Below are positions 33,469-42,201 of a DNA stretch of 64,000 nt, one piece after another. The notes beneath the pieces are model-generated. The model worked only from the letters and a program-made list of their open reading frames with translations, did not search any database and was not told the origin of the DNA. Every line of letters begins with the position of its first letter. The stretch's first letter is position 1. The position numbers were made by a program, and so were the translations under genes. Source of the stretch: Streptomyces sp. R33. Its GTDB lineage: Bacteria > Actinomycetota > Actinomycetes > Streptomycetales > Streptomycetaceae. The DNA is taken from the NCBI RefSeq assembly GCF_041200175.1, contig NZ_CP165727.1:6017501-6081500 (forward strand), read 5' to 3'.

Positions 33469-36400
33469 TTGATACGCCCCGCCGCAGGAGTGCTCGCCGC
33501 CGCCCTGGCCGTGACGCTCCTGCCCGCCCTCCCGGCAGCGGCCGCCGCGCCGCCCGCCCCGCCCTCGGACGCGAAGCTGGCCGCCGAGCCCGCACGCCAC
33601 GACCTGACCCGGGAGCAGTTCTACTTCGTCCTCCCGGACCGGTTCGCGAACGGCGATCCGCGCAACGACACCGGCGGCCTGACCGGCACCCGGCTCGAGA
33701 CCGGGCTGGACCCGACGGACAAGGGCTTCTACCAGGGCGGCGACCTCAAGGGCCTGACCGACCGGCTCGACTACATCAAGGGGCTCGGCACCACCGCCAT
33801 CTGGATGGCGCCGATCTTCAAGAACCAGCCGGTGCAGGGCAAGGGGGCCGATGTCTCCGCCGGGTACCACGGGTACTGGATCACCGACTTCACGCAGGTC
33901 GACCCGCACTTCGGCACCAACGCCGACCTGGAGAGGCTGATCGACAAGGCGCACGCGAAGGGGATGAAGGTCTTCTTCGACGTCATCACCAACCACACCG
34001 CCGACGTCGTCGACTACCGGGAGCAGTCGTACTCGTACCTGTCGAAGGGGGCCTTCCCCTACCTGACCAAGGGCGGGGTGCCTTTCGAGGACGCCGACTA
34101 CGCGGCCGGGAAGAAGAAGTTCCCGCAGGTCGACGCCGAGTCCTTCCCGCGGACCCCGTTCGTGCCCGATGCGAAGAAGGGCCTGAAGGCTCCCGCCTGG
34201 CTCAACGACCCGACGATGTACCACAACCGGGGCGATTCCACCTTCGCCGGGGAATCCTCCGACCAGGGTGACTTCTTCGGCCTCGACGACCTGTGGACCG
34301 AGCGCCCCGAGGTCGTCACCGGTATGGAGAAGATCTACGAGAAGTGGGTCAAGGACTTCGCGATCGACGGCTTCCGCATCGACACGGTCAAGCACGTCAA
34401 CACCGAGTTCTGGACGCAGTGGGCCACCGCCCTCGACAAGTACGCCGCCCAGCGCGGCCGGAAGAACTTCTTCATGTTCGGCGAGGTCTACTCCGCCGAC
34501 ACCGCCGTCACCTCCCCGTACGTGACGCGCGGGCGCCTCGACGCCACCCTCGACTTCCCCCTCCAGGACGCGATCCGGGCGTACGCCTCCCAGGGCGCGG
34601 CGGCCGCGCGGCTGGGCTCCGTACTGGGTGACGACTACCGGTACACCACGGACAAGGCGAACGCGTACGAGCAGGTCACCTTCCTCGGCAACCACGACAT
34701 GGGCCGCTTCGGGAGCTTCCTGAAGCAGGACCGGCCGGGGGCGGGGGAGCAGGAGCTGCTGGACCGGTACCGGCTCGCCAACGAGCTGATGTTCTTCTCC
34801 CGGGGCAACCCGGTGGTGTACTCCGGCGACGAGCAGGGCTTCACGGGCGCCGGTGGTGACAAGGACGCGCGGCAGCCGCTGTTCGCCACGAAGGTCGCCG
34901 ACTACCTGGACGACGACCAGCTCGGAACGGCGCGCACCCACGCCGGCGATGCCTACGATCCGGCCCATCCGCTGTACCGCCAGATCGCCGCGCTGTCCCA
35001 GCTGACCAAGGCCCACCCGGCTCTGCGGGACGGCGTCCAGACCGAGCGGCTCGCCCGCGACTCCGTCTACGCGTTCACGCGCACCGACGCGCGCTCCAAG
35101 GCCGAGTACGCGGTCGCGGTGAACAACGCCCCCGAGCCGGTCACCGTCGACATGCCGGTCGGCAGCGCGGTGGGTACCGAGTTCAAGGCCCTGTACGGGG
35201 GTTCGGGTTCGTCACGGGTCACGCCCGCCGGCGTCCGTGTGGTCGTCCCGGCCCTCGGATCCGTCGTACTGCGTGCAGGCGTGCCCCTCACCCAGCCCGC
35301 CACGGCTCCCGGCATCACCCTCAAGGCCCCGGCGGCAGCCACCGGTACCGTCGAGCTCTCCGCCGACGTCACCGGCGGCGGCCTGAACCGGGTCGTCTTC
35401 GCCGCCCAGACCGGCACCGGCAAGTGGCAGGTCCTCGGATCCGCCGACCACGCCCCGTACAAGGTCACCCAGCACATCACGGCCCCGGCCGGCACCCCGC
35501 TGCGCTACAAGGCCGTCGTCGTCGACGCCTCCGGCCGTACCGCGAGCGCCCTCGCCGAGTCCGTCGCCGGCCAGGTGCCGCCCGTGGAGCCCCCGACCGC
35601 CACCCAGCGCGACTACGCCGTCGTCCACTACAACCGCCCCGACGGCGACTACACCGACTGGCGGCTCTATGCCTGGGGCGATCTCGCCGACGGCGAAGCC
35701 ACCCCCTGGCCCGCCGGCCACGGCTTCACCGGCCGCGACGCATACGGCGCCTTCGCCTACGTCAGGCTCAAGCCCGGTGCCTCCTCCGTCGGCTACCTCG
35801 TCATCGACAAGGACGGCAACAAGGACGTCGCCGCCGACCGCACCCTCGACGTGACGAAGACCGGCGAGGTCTGGCTCGAGCAGGGCAAGGAAGCCGCCCG
35901 CACCGACCGCCCCGCCTACCCGCCGCAGGACCAGAACAAGGCCGTCCTCCACTACCGGCGCGCCGACGGCGCCCACGACGGCTGGGGCCTGCACGTCTGG
36001 ACCGGCGCCGCCACCCCGACCGACTGGTCCCAGCCGCTGATGCCCGCCCGCACCGACTCCTACGGCGCGGTGTACGAGGTCCCGCTCGCGGCCGGGGCGA
36101 CCAGCCTCAGCTACATCCTCCACAAGGGCGACGAGAAGGACCTCCCCTCCGACCAGTCCCTGGACCTGAAGGCCACCGGCCACGAGGTCTGGATGCTGGG
36201 CGGCCGGGCCCCGTACCTCCTCCCGCAGCCCGCCGGCTCCTCCGCCGCCCTGGACCTCACCAAGGCCCAGGCCGTCTGGATCGACCGCGACACCCTCGCC
36301 TGGAACGCCCCCGCGGCCGCCGCCTCCGTCCAGCTCCTCGCCTCCCGCGAAGGCAAGATCACCGCGGAGAACGGCGTCCTGCACGCGGACGGCGCGCAGT

Positions 36401-38811
36401 GGCTGCGCCTTGCCAAGGCCGAGCTCACCGCCGCCCAGAAGCAGAAGTTCCCGCACCTTTCCGCGTACCAGGCGTTCACCGTCGACCCCCGCGACCGGGA
36501 CCGCGTACGGGAGGCCCTGCGTGGCCAGCTCGTCGCGAGCGCCCGCGCCGCGAACGGCGCCGTCCTGGCCGCGACCGGCGTGCAGCTCGCCGGCGTACTC
36601 GACGACCTGTACGCGAACACGGCCGCGCTCGGCCCCGTCTTCAAGGACGGCCGCCCCACGCTCTCCGTCTGGGCCCCCACCGCCCAGCAGGTCGCCCTCG
36701 AGCTCGACGGCCGCACCGTCGCCATGCACCGCGACGACACCACCGGCGTCTGGTCGGTGCGCGGCGAGCGCGGCTGGACCGGCAAGCCGTACCGCTACGC
36801 CGTGACCGTGTGGGCCCCGAGCACCCGCCAGGTGGTCCGCAACCTGGTCACCGACCCGTACTCCACCGCCCTGACCACCGATTCCGTGTACAGCCTGGCC
36901 GTCGACCTGGCCGACCCGAAGCTGGCCCCGCCCGGCTGGGGCGCACTGCGCAAGCCCGCGCCCGTCCCCTTCACCTCGGCCCAGATCCAGGAGCTGCACA
37001 TCCGCGACTTCTCGGTCGCGGACCGTACGAGCACGCACCCCGGCCAGTACCTGGCCTTCACCGACACCGCCTCGGCGGGCATGCAGCACCTGCGCTCCCT
37101 GGCCGCGTCCGGCACCTCGTACGTCCACCTCCTGCCCGCCTTCGACATCGGGACCATCCCGGAGAAGGCCTCCGACCGCACCGAACCCGCCTGCGACCTG
37201 AAGGTGTACGCGCCGGACTCGCCGGAGCAGCAGGCCTGCGTGGCCGCCACGGCCGCGAAGGACGCGTACAACTGGGGCTACGACCCGCTGCACTACACCG
37301 TGCCGGAGGGCTCGTACGCGAGTGACCCCAACGGCACGGCCCGCACGGTCGAGTTCCGCAGGATGGTCCAGTCGCTGAACGGGGCCGGCCTGCGCACGGT
37401 GATGGACGTGGTCTACAACCACACCGTGGCGTCCGGCCAGTCCGACAAGTCGGTGCTGGACCGCATCGTGCCCGGGTACTACCAGCGGCTGCTGGCGGAC
37501 GGCTCGGTCGCCAACTCCACCTGCTGCGCCAACACGGCCCCCGAGAACGCGATGATGGGCCGCCTCGTCGTGGACTCCCTCGTCACCTGGGCCAAGGAGT
37601 ACAAGGTCGACGGCTTCCGCTTCGACCTGATGGGCCACCACCCGAAGGCGAACATCCTGGCCGTCCGCCAGGCCCTCGACGCGCTCACGCCCGCCAAGGA
37701 CGGCGTCGACGGAAAGAAGATCATCCTCTACGGGGAGGGCTGGAACTTCGGCGAGGTCGCGGACGACGCCCGCTTCGTCCAGGCCACGCAGAAGAACATG
37801 GCCGGCACCGGCATCGCCACCTTCTCGGACCGTTCGCGCGACGCGGTCCGCGGCGGCGGCCCCTTCGACGAGGACCCGCGCGTCCAGGGCTTCGCCTCCG
37901 GCCTGTTCACGGCCCCGAACGACGCACCCGCGAACGGCACCGCGGACCAGCAGCGGGCCCGGCTCCTGCACGCCCAGGACCTGATCAAGGTCGGGCTGTC
38001 CGGCAACCTCGCCTCGTACGCCTTCACGGACACCACAGGCCGGCGCACCAAGGGCTCCGAGGTGGACTACAACGGCTCCCCGGCCGGCTACGCGGCGGCC
38101 CCGGGCGACGCCCTCGCCTACGCGGACGCCCACGACAACGAGACCCTGGCCGACGCCCTGACGTACAAGCTCCCGGACGGCACCTCCACCGCCGACCAGG
38201 CCCGCATGCAGGTCCTGGCGATGGCAGTCGGCACCCTCTCGCAGGGCCCGTCGCTGTCCCAGGCGGGCACGGACCTGCTCCGTTCGAAGTCCCTGGACCG
38301 CAACTCGTACGACAGCGGCGACTGGTTCAACGCCGTCCACTGGGACTGCCGCGACGGCAACGGATTCGGCCGAGGGCTGCCGCCGGCCGCCGACAACGGC
38401 TCCAAGTGGCTGTACGCGAAGCCCCTGCTGGCAGGTCGTTCCGCACCCGCCTGCGCCGACATCACCGGAGCCTCGGCGGCCTACCGCGACCTGCTGCGGA
38501 TCCGTACGACGGAACCGGCCTTCGCCCTCACCACGCCCGAGGCGGTCCAGGCCGCGCTGGCCTTCCCGCTCTCCGGCAAGGACGAGACCCCGGGGGTGAT
38601 CACCATGACCCTCGGCGACCTGGTGGTGGTCTTCAACGCCACGCCCACCGCCCAGGCCCAGCGCATCCCGGCCCTCGCGGGCACCGCCTACGCCCTGCAC
38701 CCGGTCCAGGCGGCCGGATCCGACCCCGCGGTCAAGCAGGCGGCGTACGACGCACGGACAGGAGAGTTCACGACCCCGCCCCGCACCGTGTCGGTCTTCA
38801 CACGACGGTGA
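33469..38811 (+). CDS. pulA: Secreted bifunctional alpha-amylase/pullulanase
   Basis: A 1780-residue protein starting at TTG, supported by AAGGAG 7 nt upstream. A signal peptide covers about residues 1-27. The first GH13 domain (about 40-480) is complete: FFDVITNHTAD, GFRIDTVKH (about 304), FMFGEVYSAD (about 338), FLGNHDMGRF (about 406). Two pullulanase-associated starch-binding modules start near 714 (VVHYNRPDGDYTDWRLYAWG) and 822 (VLHYRRADGAHDGWGLHVW). A CBM48-like part lies near 1062, and the second GH13 is a pullulanase: YNWGYDPLHY (1266), DVVYNHT, GFRFDLMGHH (1380), ILYGEGWNFG (1418), DAHDNET (1552). It would cut alpha-1,4 and alpha-1,6 bonds in starch. Its 3' end overlaps a convergent gene by 14 bp. 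Confidence 0.95.
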   Translation: MIRPAAGVLAAALAVTLLPALPAAAAAPPAPPSDAKLAAEPARHDLTREQFYFVLPDRFANGDPRNDTGGLTGTRLETGLDPTDKGFYQGGDLKGLTDRLDYIKGLGTTAIWMAPIFKNQPVQGKGADVSAGYHGYWITDFTQVDPHFGTNADLERLIDKAHAKGMKVFFDVITNHTADVVDYREQSYSYLSKGAFPYLTKGGVPFEDADYAAGKKKFPQVDAESFPRTPFVPDAKKGLKAPAWLNDPTMYHNRGDSTFAGESSDQGDFFGLDDLWTERPEVVTGMEKIYEKWVKDFAIDGFRIDTVKHVNTEFWTQWATALDKYAAQRGRKNFFMFGEVYSADTAVTSPYVTRGRLDATLDFPLQDAIRAYASQGAAAARLGSVLGDDYRYTTDKANAYEQVTFLGNHDMGRFGSFLKQDRPGAGEQELLDRYRLANELMFFSRGNPVVYSGDEQGFTGAGGDKDARQPLFATKVADYLDDDQLGTARTHAGDAYDPAHPLYRQIAALSQLTKAHPALRDGVQTERLARDSVYAFTRTDARSKAEYAVAVNNAPEPVTVDMPVGSAVGTEFKALYGGSGSSRVTPAGVRVVVPALGSVVLRAGVPLTQPATAPGITLKAPAAATGTVELSADVTGGGLNRVVFAAQTGTGKWQVLGSADHAPYKVTQHITAPAGTPLRYKAVVVDASGRTASALAESVAGQVPPVEPPTATQRDYAVVHYNRPDGDYTDWRLYAWGDLADGEATPWPAGHGFTGRDAYGAFAYVRLKPGASSVGYLVIDKDGNKDVAADRTLDVTKTGEVWLEQGKEAARTDRPAYPPQDQNKAVLHYRRADGAHDGWGLHVWTGAATPTDWSQPLMPARTDSYGAVYEVPLAAGATSLSYILHKGDEKDLPSDQSLDLKATGHEVWMLGGRAPYLLPQPAGSSAALDLTKAQAVWIDRDTLAWNAPAAAASVQLLASREGKITAENGVLHADGAQWLRLAKAELTAAQKQKFPHLSAYQAFTVDPRDRDRVREALRGQLVASARAANGAVLAATGVQLAGVLDDLYANTAALGPVFKDGRPTLSVWAPTAQQVALELDGRTVAMHRDDTTGVWSVRGERGWTGKPYRYAVTVWAPSTRQVVRNLVTDPYSTALTTDSVYSLAVDLADPKLAPPGWGALRKPAPVPFTSAQIQELHIRDFSVADRTSTHPGQYLAFTDTASAGMQHLRSLAASGTSYVHLLPAFDIGTIPEKASDRTEPACDLKVYAPDSPEQQACVAATAAKDAYNWGYDPLHYTVPEGSYASDPNGTARTVEFRRMVQSLNGAGLRTVMDVVYNHTVASGQSDKSVLDRIVPGYYQRLLADGSVANSTCCANTAPENAMMGRLVVDSLVTWAKEYKVDGFRFDLMGHHPKANILAVRQALDALTPAKDGVDGKKIILYGEGWNFGEVADDARFVQATQKNMAGTGIATFSDRSRDAVRGGGPFDEDPRVQGFASGLFTAPNDAPANGTADQQRARLLHAQDLIKVGLSGNLASYAFTDTTGRRTKGSEVDYNGSPAGYAAAPGDALAYADAHDNETLADALTYKLPDGTSTADQARMQVLAMAVGTLSQGPSLSQAGTDLLRSKSLDRNSYDSGDWFNAVHWDCRDGNGFGRGLPPAADNGSKWLYAKPLLAGRSAPACADITGASAAYRDLLRIRTTEPAFALTTPEAVQAALAFPLSGKDETPGVITMTLGDLVVVFNATPTAQAQRIPALAGTAYALHPVQAAGSDPAVKQAAYDARTGEFTTPPRTVSVFTRR

Positions 38812-39334
38812 GCTGATCGAGCCTCTTCTCGAGCAGGATCACCCCGTACACCTTGCCGTCCTTGCCCTCCTTGTGGGGGAACTCCCCGACCACCCGGTAG
38901 CCCGCACCCCGGTAGTACGCGAGCAGCCGGGGGTTGGTGGAGACGCAGTCCAGCCGCGCCCGCGGCAACCCCGACCCGGCGATCCGGCGCTCGGCATGTT
39001 CGAGCAGCCGGCGCCCGGCGCCCGCGGGCGCGGTTTCGCGATCCACCATCAGCCGGTGCACGTAGCCGGCGACCGGCGGCTGCACGCCCCAGGCCTCCTC
39101 GTCGGACCACCACAGCTCGTACGCGCCGACGATCCGTCCGTCGCTGTCCCCGGCGAGCCACACCTCGCCCTCGCGCATCTTCGCCAGGAAGTGCGCGGCG
39201 TCCTTGTCCCCGGGCTTCCACTGGTCGATCCCGTGCTTGCGCATCCATCGGGCGGCCTGGTCGTACAGGGCCACCAGCGTGGCGGCGTCCTTCTCCACGG
39301 CGCGCCGGAACAAGATCCCGTCATCAATGATCAC
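38798..39334 (-). CDS. GNAT-family N-acetyltransferase
   Basis: A 178-residue acetyltransferase. The acetyl-CoA-binding region is around VHRLMVDRETAPAGAGRRLL (motif A, R/Q-x-x-G-x-G/A type) followed by RARLDCVSTNPRLLAYYRGAGYRVVG. The start is GTG at 39334; no Shine-Dalgarno sequence is present, but GATAAT lies 6 nt upstream of the GTG, a leaderless promoter layout. The last 14 bp overlap the end of pulA on the other strand. Substrate unknown. Confidence 0.85.
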   Translation of the reverse strand: MIIDDGILFRRAVEKDAATLVALYDQAARWMRKHGIDQWKPGDKDAAHFLAKMREGEVWLAGDSDGRIVGAYELWWSDEEAWGVQPPVAGYVHRLMVDRETAPAGAGRRLLEHAERRIAGSGLPRARLDCVSTNPRLLAYYRGAGYRVVGEFPHKEGKDGKVYGVILLEKRLDQLTVV

Positions 39335-39384
39335 GCGGGTATTATCACGCGGATGATCACCGGGGGCGGGCCGGCGGGGGCCGG

Positions 39385-40107
39385 TCAGCGGGGGCCGGGC
39401 ACCCCGGCCTCCACCGTTGCGGGGACGAGCCCCCCGAGCCGCCCGACCAGCTCGCCGAAGGGCCCGTCGGACGGTTCGCCGGCGAGGATCCGGCCGAGGA
39501 TCCCGGCCATCTCCGCGTCGTACGCGGCACTTACGGCGGCCAGCGCGGCGAAGTCGTGCACGAGCTGCAGCTCCAGCTCGGCCCGCGGGATCTTCCGCCC
39601 CTCCAGCCAGATCAGTGCGGTGGACTCCGCGAGCGACACCCAGGACCGCACCACGAGCTCCAGGCGCGCGGGCGGCTTCTCGATGCCGATGTGCGTGACG
39701 ATCTGCTCGTACGCGGCCTGGCGGACCTCGTCGATCATCGCGTTGGTCCGGTTGCTCCCGACCGCCGGACCGCCGCGCATCAGCGCCGAGAACCCGGGCC
39801 CGTGGTCGTCGACGAACGCGAAGAACCGGCCCATGACACGCAGCAGCCGTGCCCCGAGCGGACCCTCCTGCGGCTCGACGAACCGCTGCGCGAGCTCATC
39901 GGCGGCCCGCCGCAGCGCGGCCTCGTACAGGCTCAACTTGCCCGGAAAATAGTGGTAGACGAGCGGCCGGGATATCCCCGCGGCCGCCGCGATCTCGTCG
40001 ATCGACACGTCGTCGGGCGACCGGTGGCTGAACAGCTCCAGGGCCACCCCGATCAGCTGCTGCCGCCGCTCCTCGACACCCATCCTGCGCCGCGTCCCGG
40101 TAGTCAT
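39385..40107 (-). CDS. TetR/AcrR-family regulator
   Basis: A 240-residue protein with a helix-turn-helix at about residues 14-60 (GVALELFSHRSPDDVSIDEI, then ISRPLVYHYFPGKLSLYEAA) and an all-helical ligand domain. AGGG stands about 7 nt before ATG 40107. It lies 30 bp downstream of the ferredoxin reductase gene on the same strand, so it is probably the last gene of the reductase/PF10118 operon and may control it through the inverted repeat at 42095-42121. Confidence 0.9.
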   Translation of the reverse strand: MTTGTRRRMGVEERRQQLIGVALELFSHRSPDDVSIDEIAAAAGISRPLVYHYFPGKLSLYEAALRRAADELAQRFVEPQEGPLGARLLRVMGRFFAFVDDHGPGFSALMRGGPAVGSNRTNAMIDEVRQAAYEQIVTHIGIEKPPARLELVVRSWVSLAESTALIWLEGRKIPRAELELQLVHDFAALAAVSAAYDAEMAGILGRILAGEPSDGPFGELVGRLGGLVPATVEAGVPGPR

Positions 40108-40137
40108 GCGGACACCCTACTGGGCCCGCAGCGGGGC

Positions 40138-41187
40138 TCAGAGATCCAGGACCAGGCGGTCGTCCTTGGCGCGGGAGACGCACAGGAGCATCGAGTCCTC
40201 GCGTTCCCGGTCCGTGAGGAGGGTGTCGCGGTGGTCGACCTCGCCTGCGAGGACGCGGTGTTGGCAGGTGCCGCAGAAGCCCTGTTCGCAGGAGTACGGG
40301 GTGGTGGGGAGTTCCCGGCGGACCGCCGTCAGGGTGGACTCGTCCGCCGCCACCTCGATCGTGCGGCCCGAGCGGTGGAGTTCGACCGTGAAGGGGTGGC
40401 AGGCGCCCGCCGTGGCGGCGGTTGCCGTGAAGCGTTCCACATGGACCGGGGTTCCGGGCGCGGCTGCAGCTTCGACCGCCTTCATCAACGGGTCCGGGCC
40501 GCAGCAGTAGATCAGGGTGCCGGGGGCCGTTGCGTTGAGCGGGGTGAGGTCGGGGTGGCCCGCCTCGTCCTGCGGCGTGATCGTGACCCGGGGGCCGTAC
40601 GGGGCCAGTTCGGCGATGAACGGCATGGAGGAGCGCGAGCGGCCGCCGTAGATCAGGGTCCAGTCCGCGCCCGCCGCCTCGGCCGCGCGCAGCATCGGGA
40701 GGACGGGCGTGATGCCGATCCCGCCCGCGATGAAGACGTACGAGGCGGACGGCTCCAGTGCGAAGCGGTTGCGGGGCGGGCGTACGGCCAGTTCCGCGCC
40801 CTCCACCAGCTGGGCGTGCGCCTCGCGGGAGCCGCCGCGGCCGTCCTCGATCAGGCGGATCGCGATCGTGTAGCGGCCCGCGTCCGCCGGGTCGCCGCAG
40901 AGGCTGTACTGGCGGATCAGGCCCGAGGGAAGCCGTACGTCCACGTGCGCGCCCGGGGTCCACGGCGGGAACTCCGTGGATTCGAGGGTCAGGGCCATGA
41001 CCCCGTCGGCCGGCTCCGTACGGGACACGATCAGCGCGGGCAGCCAACGCCGCGGGGAGTGGCCCGAGACCGGGGTCTCCAGCGCCGGGAGGGGCCACAG
41101 GGGGGAGCGGGCGATGCGCCCCCGCAGGGCGCGGCGGGTCAGCAGGGCCGCGCCCGCCAGCGCCGCCACCTTCAGGGCGCGGCTCAT
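40138..41187 (-). CDS. Plant-type ferredoxin reductase (FAD/NAD and 2Fe-2S)
   Basis: A 349-residue oxidoreductase. After a short hydrophobic N-terminal stretch come the FAD-binding strand RQYSLCG (about 110), the NAD-binding GGIGITPVLPMLRAAEAAG, and a C-terminal [2Fe-2S] domain with CEQGFCGTCQ and a fourth Cys in SMLLCVSRA. The order is that of phthalate dioxygenase/vanillate demethylase reductases. It should pass electrons from NAD(P)H to a partner oxygenase. It overlaps the upstream PF10118 gene by 4 bp (ATGA), so the di-iron-like protein is the natural partner. Confidence 0.92.
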   Translation of the reverse strand: MSRALKVAALAGAALLTRRALRGRIARSPLWPLPALETPVSGHSPRRWLPALIVSRTEPADGVMALTLESTEFPPWTPGAHVDVRLPSGLIRQYSLCGDPADAGRYTIAIRLIEDGRGGSREAHAQLVEGAELAVRPPRNRFALEPSASYVFIAGGIGITPVLPMLRAAEAAGADWTLIYGGRSRSSMPFIAELAPYGPRVTITPQDEAGHPDLTPLNATAPGTLIYCCGPDPLMKAVEAAAAPGTPVHVERFTATAATAGACHPFTVELHRSGRTIEVAADESTLTAVRRELPTTPYSCEQGFCGTCQHRVLAGEVDHRDTLLTDREREDSMLLCVSRAKDDRLVLDL

Positions 41188-42080
41188 GCGGTGGCACCGC
41201 CGTTCGCGCCGGGGGAGGAGGCCAGGTAGGCCACGGCCTGGGCCGTCGAGCCCTCCTGGGACGGGTGGTACGTACGGGAGAGGTACGTCGGGATCGACTT
41301 GAGCATGGCTCCCGTCGAAGGCAGCGTGCCCTGCCGGCCCGCGCGGAAGAACTGGCCGAGCGAGGCCTTGGCGCCGGGCAGCTCCGGGTCGTTCTCCATG
41401 AAGAAGCGGGCGCCCCGCTGCCACAGGAAGACGAGGGCCGTGAACGCGGTGGCCCAGGTCCGGGCCCGCCGGCGGTAGCCGCCGTCCACGTGCATGAAGA
41501 GGTCGAAGGCCACCGAGCGGTGCTCCACCTCCTCCGCGCCGTGCCAGCGCAGCAGGTCCAGCATCATCGGGTCCGCGCCCCTGCGGTCCAGTTCTTCGGC
41601 GTTGAGCACCCAGTTCCCGAGGAACGCCGTGTAGTGCTCGATCGCCGCGATCATCGCGACCCGCTCCATGAGCCACCAGTGCCGGGCTTTGCCCGGGGGC
41701 AGCGTCCGGTCGCCCAGCAGCTTCTCGAAGAGCCAGTCCACCTGCGCCGTGTACGGGGTCGGGTCCAGTCCGAGCCGCTTCAGGTGGGGGAGCACGTCGT
41801 CGTGCGCGGCGGCGTGCATGGCCTCCTGGCCGATGAACCCGACGACGTCCGCGCGCAGTTGCTCGTCCTTGATGTAGGGGAGCACCTGCTTGTAGACGTG
41901 TACGAACCAGCGCTCGCCCGCGGGCAGCAGCAGGTGCAGCACGTTGATGGTGTGCGTGGCGAACGGGTCGCCGGGCAGCCAGTGGAGCGGGGTGTCCTCC
42001 CAGCCGAAGGACACGTTCCGCGCCTTGAGCTCTATGTGTTCCGACGCCACGGGGGCGGGCGCGAGCGGCGTATTAGACAT
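41184..42080 (-). CDS. PF10118-type metal-dependent hydrolase, likely di-iron protein
   Basis: A 298-residue protein with no signal peptide. It shows the helical Glu/His pattern of the PF10118 family: GFIGQEAMHAAAHDD, MIAAIEHYTA and HGAEEVEHRSVAFDLF, which together would give four or more carboxylate/His ligands for two irons. The family is named predicted metal-dependent hydrolase, but the pattern and the adjoining ferredoxin reductase suggest an oxygenase or hydroxylase. No Shine-Dalgarno sequence is seen; TACATT lies 6 nt before ATG 42080, so the message may be leaderless. First gene of a three-gene operon. Confidence 0.85.
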   Translation of the reverse strand: MSNTPLAPAPVASEHIELKARNVSFGWEDTPLHWLPGDPFATHTINVLHLLLPAGERWFVHVYKQVLPYIKDEQLRADVVGFIGQEAMHAAAHDDVLPHLKRLGLDPTPYTAQVDWLFEKLLGDRTLPPGKARHWWLMERVAMIAAIEHYTAFLGNWVLNAEELDRRGADPMMLDLLRWHGAEEVEHRSVAFDLFMHVDGGYRRRARTWATAFTALVFLWQRGARFFMENDPELPGAKASLGQFFRAGRQGTLPSTGAMLKSIPTYLSRTYHPSQEGSTAQAVAYLASSPGANGGATA

Positions 42081-42121
42081 GGCGTCAATGTACTGAGGGG
42101 TAGGACGGAGGAAAACCCCTC
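42081..42121 (-). promoter_or_regulatory. Leaderless-type promoter and inverted repeat for the di-iron operon
   Basis: Reading leftward, the -10 candidate TACATT (42092-42087) is followed by 6 nt and then the ATG at 42080. GAGGGGT (42095-42101) and ACCCCTC (42115-42121) form a 7-bp inverted repeat with 13-bp spacer that covers the -35 zone, a fitting place for the operon's TetR protein. Confidence 0.5.
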
Positions 42122-42142
42122 TGCGCCCACCACTTCACGCAG

Positions 42143-42177
42143 GAGTCCCCCGGGCGCGCACCGCGCCCGGGGGACTC
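42143..42177. terminator. Strong hairpin after the lipoprotein gene
   Basis: GAGTCCCCCGGGCGCG (42143-42158) and its exact complement (42162-42177) form 16-bp arms around a 3-nt loop. It lies 25 bp beyond the lipoprotein stop at 42202 in the direction of transcription. Confidence 0.85.
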
Positions 42178-42201
42178 AGGTCTGCCGTCCGGCTCGTCCG
42201 G

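Noticed and set aside
35212..38700. 1162-codon leftward frame opposite pulA
   Set aside because: Its product is repetitive Gly/Val/Arg/Leu sequence with no domain, and the opposite strand encodes intact pullulanase motifs.
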